Below are positions 55,801 to 64,000 of a stretch of DNA of 64,000 nt, one piece after another; the stretch's first letter is position 1, and each line of letters starts with the position of its first letter. The notes beneath the pieces were generated by a model. It was not told where the DNA came from. It made no database searches and was given only the letters and a program-made list of their open reading frames with translations. The stretch lies in the NCBI GenBank assembly GCA_046347625.1, contig JAXMFU010000004.1, positions 124,001-188,000 on the forward strand, read 5' to 3'. Origin of the DNA: CAIMUS01 sp046347625 (lineage in GTDB: Bacteria > Pseudomonadota > Gammaproteobacteria > Competibacterales > Competibacteraceae). Made by a program: the position numbers and the translations under genes.

Positions 55801-58800
55801 TAGGTCAAGCCCTAACTGAGGTTGGAGCCACTCTACACAGCAGTCAATTTCCTGACGAAAGATGGGTTCGGTCTCGTACAGTTCCTGTCCCATCTTTACA
55901 TACTGGGCGCCACCGCCGGCGAACAGGAAGGCTACCGGACGGTGGTCGTGAGTGGCAACAGCGGTGGTCAAACGGCGGGGGGCGGCGGTTTCCAGTACCG
56001 TTACCGCATCGGTAGTATCTTGGCAGATCAGCATACGCCGATAGGCGAAGGCTTGGCGGCCCACTTGCAAGGTGTAGGCGACATCGGCCAGGTTCTGTTC
56101 CGGATGTTGTCGTAGGTGTTTCGCCAGATTGGCCGTCGCCATCTCCAGGGCTGACCGGGTTTTGGCCGAGAGCAACAGCAATTGCCAGGGACGGGAGACG
56201 CTACCAGGCGTCGGCGTAGGGGCTTTTTCCACAATCACATGAACATTGGTGCCGCCGATCCCAAAGGAACTGACTCCCGCCCGCCGTGGCGCGCCATTAG
56301 CCTTCCACTCAGCTAATTCGGCATTGACATAGAAGGGACTGTGGGCAAAATCAATCTTGGGGTTGGGTGTTTCAAAGTGCAGACTCGGGGGAATCTGCCC
56401 ATGTTTGAGCGCCAACACCGTCTTGATGAGACCGGCAACGCCGGCGGCGTTATCCGCATGGCCGATATTGGTCTTCACCGACCCCAGCGCACACCAGGGA
56501 GCGACGAGGGGGGCATCCTTTCCCTGACTATTATGGAAGGCTTGGCTCAGAGCTTCGATTTCAATCGGATCACCCAGCACCGTACCTGTGCCGTGGGCCT
56601 CGATGTAGGTGATGGTCTCCGGCGCCACCCCGGCCACCGCCTGGGCTTCTCGGATAACTTGAGCCTGGCCTGTTACGCTCGGTGCTGTGTAACCCACCTT
56701 GACGGCGCCGTCATTGTTAATCGCAGAGCCTTTGATCACCGCATGAATCATATCGCCATCGGCCAGCGCTTCTTCCAACCGCTTCAGCACCACGATACCC
56801 AAGCCATTGCCACCAATCGTGCCTTGCGCTCTCGTATCGAAGGCGCGGCAATGACCGTCGGGAGAAAAAATCATGCCCTCTTGATAAAGGTAACCCGTAG
56901 GTCGAAGCGCAGAGATAGAGACTCCACCGGCCAGAGCAATCTGACACTCGCCATTCAGCAGGCTCTGGACCGCCAGGTGGACCGCGACCAGGGATGTCGA
57001 GCAGGCGGTTTGCACGTGTACGCCCGGCCCCTTCAGGTTCAGTTTGTAGGCCACACGGGTCGGCAGAAACGCACCCTCATTGGTCAGACTCAATTGAAAA
57101 TCACCGATAGACTCGACCAATTCATGGTTGGAATAGAGATTTTCCAACAGGTAAGCGCTCGTGGCGGCGCCGGCATAAATACCGATGGGACCTGGGTAGT
57201 TATCGGGGGCGTACCCGGCCGTTTCCAGCGCTTCCTGAGCACACTCCAGAAACAGCCGTTGTTGCGGGTCCAGGATTTCCGCTTCACGCGGGGCAAAGCC
57301 AAAGAAGGCGGCATCGAACAGGTCGATATCCGACAGCAGCGTGCCCGCTTTGACGTAGTTGGGCGCGGCCAGCAAAGCCGAGTCCACGCCCGCCGCCAAC
57401 AATTCTTCATCCGAGAAGAAGGCAATCGATTCGACGCCCTGGCGCAAATTCTCCCAAAACGCCTCCACTGAGTTCGCTTCTGGGAAACGGCAAGCCATGC
57501 CGATAACGGCAATCTCCGAGCTGTGCTTTTGTCCGCGTTGTTCCCGGTGCAGCGCTTCCGGGGCGTCGTGCTTTTGCCGGCCTATATAGCCGGCCAAAGC
57601 GTCCACGGTCGGATATTGGAACAGGTCCGTTATAGTAATGTCTTGTTCAAGGATTTTTTGCAATTGGCTATGAACTTGAATCGCCAGCAGGGAATTTCCA
57701 CCTAAGTCGAAGAAATTATCATGAATTCCTACTTTTTCTTGCTGCAGTACTGTTTGCCAGACCGCAACGATCCGTCGCTCTACGTCGCTCCGAGGCATCA
57801 CATAATCTGTTTCCAAATGTGCGCGCGCAGTAGGCGCAGGCAAAGCCCGCCGATCGATTTTCCCATTCGGGGTCTGCGGCATGGCTTCCAGTTGCACAAA
57901 AGCAGTCGGGATCATATAGCCAGGTAACTTCCCGAAGAGATAGGCGCGCAACTCCGACGGGAGGATGAAAAGATGGGATGACAAAACGGATGGCTTCCCC
58001 CCGTTTCCCTGTCTGCTTGTCTCTTCGCCATGTTCAGGGACGAAGTAGGCGACCAGTTGCTTGCCTGGGGCGATTATATCTTCGCGCGCCAATACGACCG
58101 CTTCATGTACCCGAGGGTGCTGATTCAAGAGGGCTTCAATTTCGCCCAACTCAATGCGAAAGCCCCGGATTTTGACCTGGTGATCGATGCGACCCAGGAA
58201 TTCGATATTGCCGTCAGGCCGGTAACGACATAAGTCCCCCGTTTTATAGAGTCGCCCTTCACTAAAGGGGTTGGGAATGAAGCGTTCCCGAGTCAGTTCA
58301 GGACGGTTAAGGTAGCCGCGCGCAACCTGGATGCCACCGATGTAGAGTTCGCCGGTGACACCCATGGGAACCGGTTGTAAATGAGAATCCAGGATATAGG
58401 TTTGTACATTGTCAATGGGACGACCAATCGGGGGAGTTTGCGTAGGCGTAAGACAGCGCATTACCGTAGTCCAGATGGTCGCCTCGGTGGGGCCATAGAG
58501 GTTAAAGAAAGGTCGCCCTTCCGACCAGCGCTGCACGAGCTCCATAGAGCAAGCTTCACCCCCCACGGCGATAGTGTGTAAATCCGGAAGAGAGGTCACC
58601 GGCACTGCCGCCAATGTCGATGGCGTTACTGTGACCACCGAAATCTTTTGTTCTTTCAGGAATTGCTTTAACGGCTCTCCCGGCGCCAATCTCTCAAGGC
58701 TACCTACGTAAAGTGTTGCCCCTGCACACAGGGCCATGCAAATTTCAGACGTGGCCGCATCAAAACTCAATGAAGAGAATTGAAGCACATGATCGGCCGG

Positions 58801-60957
58801 GCCCAATTTGAATACACGCCTGTGGGCTTCACATACATTGTGCAAGCCACGCTGTTCAAGCAGGACTCCTTTAGGCGTGCCCGTAGAGCCAGAAGTATAA
58901 ATAACATAAGCCAGGTTCTCGGGTTCGATAGCTACCTTTGGATTTTCTGAGCTTTCAGCACCCATAACCGGCCAGTCGCTATCCAGACAGAGGCATTGCC
59001 CACTATATTCCGGCAACTGGGCAAGCAGTTTCCCTTGGGTTAAAAGTAGAGAAATCCGGGCATCCGCCAACATAAAGGCCAATCGCTCTGACGGGTAAGC
59101 AGGATCCAACGGTACATAGGCTCCACCCGCTTTCAAGATCCCCAATAAGCCCACCAGCATCTCCACTGATCGGTCTACACAGAGGCCAACCAACACATCC
59201 GGCCCTACACTCTGCTGAATCAGGTAGTGCGCCAGTTGGTTGGCACGACCATTCAACTCCTGATAGCTTAGCTGTTGCGGCTTACCCTGCCCTGCAGGTA
59301 CAAAGACAACCGCTACGGTGTCGGGGTTACGTTCCACTTGCTCCTCGAACAGGTGGTGGAAGCAGTGATGCGCCGTGGGCGGAGCCTCTGTTGCCGTGTT
59401 GTTCCATTCCACCAGCAATTGCCGGCGTTCAGCTTCAGTCAGCAGGGGTAGTTGGGTAATCGGTGTTTCAGGGTCGGCGCTAATACCCTCTAACAAGGTT
59501 TGAAAATGGCCGGTCATGCGTTCAATGGTGGCCGCCTCGAACAGGTCTGTGCTGTATTCCCACCAGCCGATTAACCCTTCATCGGTGATTTCCATGATCA
59601 GGGTCAGATCGAATTTGGCAGCCGGCGCTCCTACATCCATTGCCGTGGTGGTTAATCCGGGCAGCGCGATGGGTTCAGCCTTTGCCTGTAAACTGAACAG
59701 GACCTGAAAAAGCGGGTTATGGCTCAAGCTACGTGGGGGTTGCAAGGCTGCTACAAGCCGTTCGAACGGCAACTCTTGATAGCGATAGGCGTCAAGCGCC
59801 ATCCGGCGTACTTTGCCAAGTAACTGGCGGAAAGTGGGATTGCCCGACAGATCATTGCGCAGGACGAGCGTATTGACGAAGAAGCCAATCAGGGGCGCCA
59901 GTTCCAGCCGTTGGCGGTTGGCAATCGGTGTACCGATCAGGATATCGTCTTGACCCGCATAGCGCGCCAACAATACCGCCAAGGCGGCTTCCAAGGTCAT
60001 AAAGAGTGTAGCGCCTGTTGTCTGGCTCAACTGCTTGAGGTGGTCCGTGAGTGCTTTTGCCAGGGTAAAGGCATGACGCGCCCCTCGATAGCTCTGCACC
60101 GCAGGACGAGGATAGTCGGTCGGCAAGGTCAAGAGAGCGGGGACAGCGGCCAACTGTCTTTTCCAGTAAGCCAGTTGCTCTTCCAAAACCGGGCCGGTGA
60201 GCCAGTCTCGTTGCCACACGGCAAAATCCGCATATTGCAGCGTAAGCGTGGGGAGGGGGGAAGGTTGGCCGTTGCAATAGGCCGTGTAGAGTTCGGTCAG
60301 CTCACGGGTAAAAATACCCAATGACCACTCATCGGAGATGATATGGTGCATCGTCAGCAGCAGAATGTGGCTTTGCGGAGCGAGCCGCAATAGCAGGCTT
60401 CGCCACAAGGGTCCTTCGGCCAGATCGAAAGGTTGCTCGGCGGCCTGGCACGCCAGGCGTTGTACCTCCGCCTCTTGCTGCTCGGGCGGCAGCGCCTCAA
60501 GAGGGATTAGAGGCAAGCTGAAGGTGATAGGATTGATCTGCTGATAGGCTCGGCCGTTGATCTGCGGGAAGGTAGTACGCAGCACTTCATGCCGTTGACC
60601 GATTTCGTTCAGGCTCCACTCTAAAGCGGCTCGATCGAGTGCGCCAACAAGGCGTAAAGCAGCGGGAATATGGTAGGTAGCACTGGCTTTTCCTTCCAGT
60701 TGGGCCACCACCCATAGCCATTCCTGATTAAAGGAAAGCGGCAGATTCCCTGTACGCGCGACGGGTTGGATCGGCGCCGCGGGCAACTGGGTTGCCTGCC
60801 GCAGAAACGCGAGGATTTCAGCCTTATGCTCGCCGATCTCCGCGCGCAGAGCCGGTGTCATTGCCCCCTCAGGGGCCTGATAACGCAGTTGCTCCCCGTC
60901 AAGCCAAAGGATAATGCCCTGGCGCTCAAGTAAGGCGATGAATTGAGCGACTTTCAT
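52879..60957 (-). CDS. Hybrid NRPS-PKS: docking-C-A-PCP-KS-AT-KR-ACP
   Basis: 2692 residues, starting with a TubC-type docking domain (IILWLDGEQLRYQAPEG). C: MHHIISDEWS (about 203; Gly of HHxxxDG is Glu). A: YTSGSTGTPKG (about 685), YGPTEAT; aligned to GrsA the pocket reads D-A-S-T-A-G-L-I-W-K, substrate not assigned. PCP: GGNSLLAIQ (about 1085). KS: TACSTSLVA (about 1318), EAHGTGT, NIGHADNAAG. AT: GHSLGEY (about 1768) but VAAHS where HAFH or YASH is expected, so extender choice is open. KR: GGLGGVG (about 2305), no LDD. ACP: AGDSLHATR (about 2619). The C-terminal tail AEHEEGIVL is acidic, a candidate docking motif for the next TubC domain. The start overlaps the previous stop (ATGA). Confidence 0.94.
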   Translation of the reverse strand: MKVAQFIALLERQGIILWLDGEQLRYQAPEGAMTPALRAEIGEHKAEILAFLRQATQLPAAPIQPVARTGNLPLSFNQEWLWVVAQLEGKASATYHIPAALRLVGALDRAALEWSLNEIGQRHEVLRTTFPQINGRAYQQINPITFSLPLIPLEALPPEQQEAEVQRLACQAAEQPFDLAEGPLWRSLLLRLAPQSHILLLTMHHIISDEWSLGIFTRELTELYTAYCNGQPSPLPTLTLQYADFAVWQRDWLTGPVLEEQLAYWKRQLAAVPALLTLPTDYPRPAVQSYRGARHAFTLAKALTDHLKQLSQTTGATLFMTLEAALAVLLARYAGQDDILIGTPIANRQRLELAPLIGFFVNTLVLRNDLSGNPTFRQLLGKVRRMALDAYRYQELPFERLVAALQPPRSLSHNPLFQVLFSLQAKAEPIALPGLTTTAMDVGAPAAKFDLTLIMEITDEGLIGWWEYSTDLFEAATIERMTGHFQTLLEGISADPETPITQLPLLTEAERRQLLVEWNNTATEAPPTAHHCFHHLFEEQVERNPDTVAVVFVPAGQGKPQQLSYQELNGRANQLAHYLIQQSVGPDVLVGLCVDRSVEMLVGLLGILKAGGAYVPLDPAYPSERLAFMLADARISLLLTQGKLLAQLPEYSGQCLCLDSDWPVMGAESSENPKVAIEPENLAYVIYTSGSTGTPKGVLLEQRGLHNVCEAHRRVFKLGPADHVLQFSSLSFDAATSEICMALCAGATLYVGSLERLAPGEPLKQFLKEQKISVVTVTPSTLAAVPVTSLPDLHTIAVGGEACSMELVQRWSEGRPFFNLYGPTEATIWTTVMRCLTPTQTPPIGRPIDNVQTYILDSHLQPVPMGVTGELYIGGIQVARGYLNRPELTRERFIPNPFSEGRLYKTGDLCRYRPDGNIEFLGRIDHQVKIRGFRIELGEIEALLNQHPRVHEAVVLAREDIIAPGKQLVAYFVPEHGEETSRQGNGGKPSVLSSHLFILPSELRAYLFGKLPGYMIPTAFVQLEAMPQTPNGKIDRRALPAPTARAHLETDYVMPRSDVERRIVAVWQTVLQQEKVGIHDNFFDLGGNSLLAIQVHSQLQKILEQDITITDLFQYPTVDALAGYIGRQKHDAPEALHREQRGQKHSSEIAVIGMACRFPEANSVEAFWENLRQGVESIAFFSDEELLAAGVDSALLAAPNYVKAGTLLSDIDLFDAAFFGFAPREAEILDPQQRLFLECAQEALETAGYAPDNYPGPIGIYAGAATSAYLLENLYSNHELVESIGDFQLSLTNEGAFLPTRVAYKLNLKGPGVHVQTACSTSLVAVHLAVQSLLNGECQIALAGGVSISALRPTGYLYQEGMIFSPDGHCRAFDTRAQGTIGGNGLGIVVLKRLEEALADGDMIHAVIKGSAINNDGAVKVGYTAPSVTGQAQVIREAQAVAGVAPETITYIEAHGTGTVLGDPIEIEALSQAFHNSQGKDAPLVAPWCALGSVKTNIGHADNAAGVAGLIKTVLALKHGQIPPSLHFETPNPKIDFAHSPFYVNAELAEWKANGAPRRAGVSSFGIGGTNVHVIVEKAPTPTPGSVSRPWQLLLLSAKTRSALEMATANLAKHLRQHPEQNLADVAYTLQVGRQAFAYRRMLICQDTTDAVTVLETAAPRRLTTAVATHDHRPVAFLFAGGGAQYVKMGQELYETEPIFRQEIDCCVEWLQPQLGLDLRTLLYHPADVEQAVQQLQQTAVALPALFMTQYALAKLWMAWGVHPHALIGHSLGEYTAACLAGVFSLEDALALVTLRGQLFERLPAGAMLSVALPEAELQPWLGAELSIAAVNTPTLCAVSGETQAIDALESRLARQADSEEAVEYRRIHIAVAAHSERVAPILEPFRRFIETLALQPPRIPFVSNLTGGWIAASEATDPDYWVRHLRQTVRFADGLQTLLQEPEQILLEVGPGRTLASLAQRHPAYDRQIVLTSLPHPNEKQSDVAFMLETLGRLWLAGGRVDWSGFSAYERRRRLPLPTYPFERQRYWIEPAKTQDSFKKPKTLVKRPDIADWFYIPGWERCALPALPELPSARTWLLFIDECGVGEQLVKRLEQAGQAVIAVCIGSEFTKVSDGLYTLCPQRKEDYERLLQELLAQGQRPQMIVHLWRVTAMPSAVDLAATEAGLLQGFYSLLFLAQALGSITEKIHLIVVTNQLQEVTGEEELCPEKATVLGPIKVIPEEFPNISCHSIDIVVAEDLTPAIKVIDRLGAELLPLDPKQPIPPSQVIAYRGKYRWTQTFKPIRLEKAPSEHSRIRPGGVYLITGGLGGVGLVLAEYLAAFQTKLILIGRSAFPEREDWEAWLTAHAANDKISRTIRTLQALEAVGAAVLVLHADVANYAEMQAAVTQGQARFGLINGVIHAAGVPGDGVILRKTPAEAAAVLASKVNGTLVLADILQGNGLDFMVLCSSLTSLLGGFGQIDYTAANAFLDAFAHHSQVARLTTAVNWGAWQEVGILADRVANATASAEILTVQAESLKQGILSHEGRAALDRILAGGLSQVLVSTQDFQQMLEESQKRSAPELQISGPDTLHTRSDLGVPYVAPQDRVEQWVADVWQHYLGIETIGIHDHFFTDLAGDSLHATRLMNQLQKQLEVTIPLASLFENPTVAELGSYLKAHYRDALAKVLNGTWNESVENVMENAEHEEGIVL

Positions 60958-63900
60958 AATACGTCTTCCTCCAGCGCTTCCTCACTATTCGGCGTATCGC
61001 TTGGCCTGCCTTTGGCGACCCGTTGACTGGTTTCAATATAATTGGCTAAGCCCGCCACCGTCGGTTCTTCAAATAGACTCTGTAATGACAGGGAAAACTG
61101 GAGCACTGCCCGCACCTGAGCAATCAATCGGGTGCCGAGCAGGGAATCTCCTCCTAACTCGAAAAAATTATCGTAGATGCCTACCGGTTCGATCCCCAGT
61201 AAAGCCTGGTAGATGGCAGCGATACTTTGCTCGATCGGATTGCGTGGCGCTGAATAGGCGTTGTGCAACTGGGGTCTTGTGTGAGAAGAGGCCGGATTGA
61301 CCACGCGTTCCGCGGCTGTTTTTTGGGATTCGGTAAAGGTAATCCACTTTTCAAGGCGCGTTTGTAATAGCCCCGTGGAGACGATAATTTGATCACCTTG
61401 GGACCACATCCGTATTGCCTCGAATGCCTCGATGCCTTCCTGGGATGTTATAAGAAATTCTTCCAAACCGCTACCCAAAGTAGAATCTTGTCGTTGAGCG
61501 GTACTTTCGCCAGGCGTTTCTTCGCCAAGTCGCCAGCCATCCCAATTGATGCTGATCCAGTGAGTGGAATTTTGCCGATTATGGTCGCGGACAAAAGCAT
61601 CCATGAACAAATTGGCCGCTGCATAGGCCACGAATCCTAATCCACCTAGAATCGATGACAAAGAAGAGAATAAAAAGCAGAAATCCAATGCTCGTCCCTG
61701 CAAAATGTCTTGCAACACCAGAAGGCCATGGACTTTGGCTCGAAAGTGTCGCTCACAATCGCTTATGTCGATCTTTTGGATCGGCTGAAATGCCTCCGCG
61801 GTAATGCCTGCTGCATGAATCACCCCGTTGATGCGTCCAAAAGCTGTCTCGGCTCGATCGATGGCGTGCCGCATCTGTTGGTCATCAGCCACATCGGCGC
61901 TGAACACCAGGACCTCTGCCCCCATCTTTTCAAGCGCTTGGATTTTTCGTATTCTGCGACTGGTTTTCTCATCCGGGCCGTGCGTTGCTAACCAGCGCTC
62001 CCACGCCGCACGTTCAGGAAATGCAGAACGCCCGATCAGAACCAGCCTGGCTTGAAAGGTCGCCAACTGTTCTGCCAATAGCAGCCCGATGCCACCCAAT
62101 CCGCCTGTGATCAGATAGACACCTCTTTCCCTTATCACGCGCTTTGGATGTGAACGATAGTTTCCATTCGGCCGGACGGGCTCGAATATTTGCACCCAAC
62201 GATACTTGCCGCGGTAAGCAATGGCTTGTGAAGATGCACCTGGACTGTCGATTATCTCGTCAGCAACGACGTTTGGATTCAGTTCCGCCAATAACTGATC
62301 GAGCAATGTCGATGAGATTGTGCATTCATTTGCCGAGTCGATTTTCTCCAGTACGACATCGATGCTCCGGCAGCTCACATTGGGATACTCTTGGGCAATG
62401 ACTTTGATAGGTCCCAGCAGAGTAGCTTTCGCTGGACAGAGTAGCTCTTCGCCGTTCACCTCTTCCATGTTATTGGTGACAACCGTGAGACGTATCGCGT
62501 CGGTTATTGCTTCCAGTGCCTGGGCGAGAAAGAGCAGACTGTAGAAACCCTGAGTCAGAGCCGCCTTGGTTGATTCTAGATCCAAAGGTGTGGGGGACGC
62601 TGTCATACTCCACAGGTGAACAATCAATTCTAGCCTTTTGCCTTGAGCCAGGATAGATTGGATCAGGGTATGATATTCTTCTTTGCGCTGCGGGTGGAGG
62701 GTGTAGCCATCGCTTTGCTTTGCAAATCCCGACCCGGCTCTTACGCTAATGACTTCTTGCCCCGCTTCGCGGAGTCGTGTGGCCAATCGATCACCCACTC
62801 CGCATTCATCGACAAACAATAACCAATGAAAACATTCTGCAAATGGTTGCGGCAGGAACAAGGGAGAACGCTTCCATCCTGGAATGTAAAACCAATCGAC
62901 TATTTTCGGCTTCTTTCGAGGTTTCTCAACGATTGGACTGACAGACCGATTTTGCGCTGGCTCGATCCAGTAACGTTGGCGCTCGAAGGGATAGGTGGGC
63001 AGGGGTACGCGTTGCCGTCGCTCGTGGGTATAGAAGCTAGTCCAGTCGATGGCTCTCCCTGCCAGCCAGAGTTGGCCTAGCGTCTTGAGCAAGAATGCCA
63101 CATCGGATTGCGCTTCGCGTGGATGGCGGAGCGACTGCAATACCACCTGCCCGGTTTTGCGCGGGTGTTGCTTGGCAAAGGTACTCAGGGTTCGCCCAGG
63201 CCCAACCTCCAATAAAATCAACTCCGGTTCATCGAGTAGCTCACCGATACTATCGGCAAAACGCACCGTCTGGCGCAGATGTCTGGCCCAGTAGGTAGGG
63301 TCGGTCGCCTGTTCAGCGGTAATCCACGTGCCAGTTACATTAGAAAGATAGGGAATTTGTGGCGGTTGCAAATGTATTGTGCTGACCTGCGCCGTGAATG
63401 CCGCTACCACCGGGTCCATCATGGCGGAATGAAAGGCGTGCGAGGTGTGCAAAGTGCGACACTCAATGTTCTGTTCAGCCAGTTGCTGTTGCAGGGCCAC
63501 GATGGCGGCCACTGGGCCTGAGACGACACAGTGAGCGGGACCGTTGACGGCGGCGAGGGAGATGTCTTTTGGTAACGAGGCCAACTGTTCCTCTGGGAGA
63601 GGAACCGCCAGCATAGCGCCCGGCGGGAGGGATTGCATCAAACGCCCGCGCCAGGCGACCAATGCTAACGCCTCTTCCAGCGTGAACACACCGGCCAGAC
63701 AGGCGGCTACATATTCACCGATGCTGTGCCCGATCATGGCATGCGGTTGCACCCCCCACGCCTGCCATAATTGGGCTAAAGCATACTCGATCACAAACAG
63801 GGCCGGTTGGGTGATCGCTGTTTGTTCCAGTTGCTGCGCGGCTTCGTCAACATGCTCTGAAGCAGGGTAAAGTAACTGGCGCAGATCCAGCCCCAACTGC

Positions 63901-64000
63901 GGTTTAAGCAGGGTGGCACAGCTATCGACCGCCCGGCGAAAGGTTGGCTCTCGTTCATAGAGTTCTTGCGCCATGTTGACATATTGGGCACCTTGCCCAG
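60954..64000 (-). CDS. PKS module end: AT-KR-ACP (5' part beyond the right edge)
   Basis: The frame is open to the right edge; the part seen begins inside an AT domain (GQGAQYVNMAQELYE), so the ATG at 63974 is not the true start. AT: GHSIGEY and SHAFHSAMM, malonyl type. A KR with its structural subdomain (DWFYIPGWKR) follows: GGLGGIG, SSLSSILGGLGFVAYAAAN; no LDD motif, so the alcohol configuration is not called. ACP: LGGDSLLGTRL. The ending SEEALEEDVL is an acidic tail matching the TubC-type docking domain at the start of the next protein. The AT-KR-ACP part is a close relative of the same part in the next protein, suggesting module duplication. Confidence 0.92.
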   Translation of the reverse strand, partial: GQGAQYVNMAQELYEREPTFRRAVDSCATLLKPQLGLDLRQLLYPASEHVDEAAQQLEQTAITQPALFVIEYALAQLWQAWGVQPHAMIGHSIGEYVAACLAGVFTLEEALALVAWRGRLMQSLPPGAMLAVPLPEEQLASLPKDISLAAVNGPAHCVVSGPVAAIVALQQQLAEQNIECRTLHTSHAFHSAMMDPVVAAFTAQVSTIHLQPPQIPYLSNVTGTWITAEQATDPTYWARHLRQTVRFADSIGELLDEPELILLEVGPGRTLSTFAKQHPRKTGQVVLQSLRHPREAQSDVAFLLKTLGQLWLAGRAIDWTSFYTHERRQRVPLPTYPFERQRYWIEPAQNRSVSPIVEKPRKKPKIVDWFYIPGWKRSPLFLPQPFAECFHWLLFVDECGVGDRLATRLREAGQEVISVRAGSGFAKQSDGYTLHPQRKEEYHTLIQSILAQGKRLELIVHLWSMTASPTPLDLESTKAALTQGFYSLLFLAQALEAITDAIRLTVVTNNMEEVNGEELLCPAKATLLGPIKVIAQEYPNVSCRSIDVVLEKIDSANECTISSTLLDQLLAELNPNVVADEIIDSPGASSQAIAYRGKYRWVQIFEPVRPNGNYRSHPKRVIRERGVYLITGGLGGIGLLLAEQLATFQARLVLIGRSAFPERAAWERWLATHGPDEKTSRRIRKIQALEKMGAEVLVFSADVADDQQMRHAIDRAETAFGRINGVIHAAGITAEAFQPIQKIDISDCERHFRAKVHGLLVLQDILQGRALDFCFLFSSLSSILGGLGFVAYAAANLFMDAFVRDHNRQNSTHWISINWDGWRLGEETPGESTAQRQDSTLGSGLEEFLITSQEGIEAFEAIRMWSQGDQIIVSTGLLQTRLEKWITFTESQKTAAERVVNPASSHTRPQLHNAYSAPRNPIEQSIAAIYQALLGIEPVGIYDNFFELGGDSLLGTRLIAQVRAVLQFSLSLQSLFEEPTVAGLANYIETSQRVAKGRPSDTPNSEEALEEDVL

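Overview
The window looks like an accessory region of a GC-rich gammaproteobacterium. This is inferred from gene families, the REP-like palindromes and the mix of insertion sequences; no rRNA, tRNA or core marker is present to fix the taxon. Two thirds of it (about 18.9 kb to beyond the right edge) is one leftward hybrid NRPS-PKS gene cluster. The left third is a scarred region rich in insertion sequences.

Left part (1-12.7 kb): a truncated ATPase gene of a DUF1156/DUF499-type defence locus cut by an ISAs1 element; a basic protein with nine perfect 30-bp tandem repeats; an intact IS982 element with 5-bp target duplication; a DUF2382 stress protein; a 29-residue membrane peptide; an Nramp C-terminal fragment; a broken IS630-type transposase; an IS21 element (istA/istB); an HtrA-like protease and a DUF488 protein.

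Middle (13.5-21 kb): a rightward pair, type II thioesterase and Sfp-type phosphopantetheinyl transferase. An IS630 element inserted at a TA dinucleotide splits the transferase gene, and removing the element restores a 261-residue frame exactly. Then, leftward, come a P-type ATPase lacking the CPx metal motif and a sulfotransferase. A second, frameshifted IS630 element lies between the sulfotransferase and the last PKS gene.

Right part (21.2-64 kb): nine complete genes plus the 3' part of a tenth, all leftward and overlapping or nearly touching. In transcription order: PKS end (AT-KR-ACP, partial); docking-C-A-PCP-KS-AT-KR-ACP; docking plus a free-standing C domain; a radical SAM protein of the RiPP-maturation type; docking-half C-A-PCP; two MrsA-like SAM methyltransferases; a branched-chain-type aminotransferase; C-A-PCP-KS-AT-cMT-KR-ACP; KS-AT-DH-ER-KR-ACP; KS-AT-DH-KR-ACP-TE. 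The inferred product is a polyketide-peptide hybrid with three amino acids, an alpha-methylated extension, a saturated extension and a last reduced or dehydrated extension. The aminotransferase and methyltransferases probably supply beta-methylated amino acids. The thioesterase resembles the decarboxylating CurM thioesterase, and the free sulfotransferase downstream could be its partner.

The most unusual features are an acidic docking-type tail on the radical SAM protein, the module split around it into a trans C domain and a half C domain, the CurM-like thioesterase next to a discrete sulfotransferase, and two methyltransferases sharing one aminotransferase.
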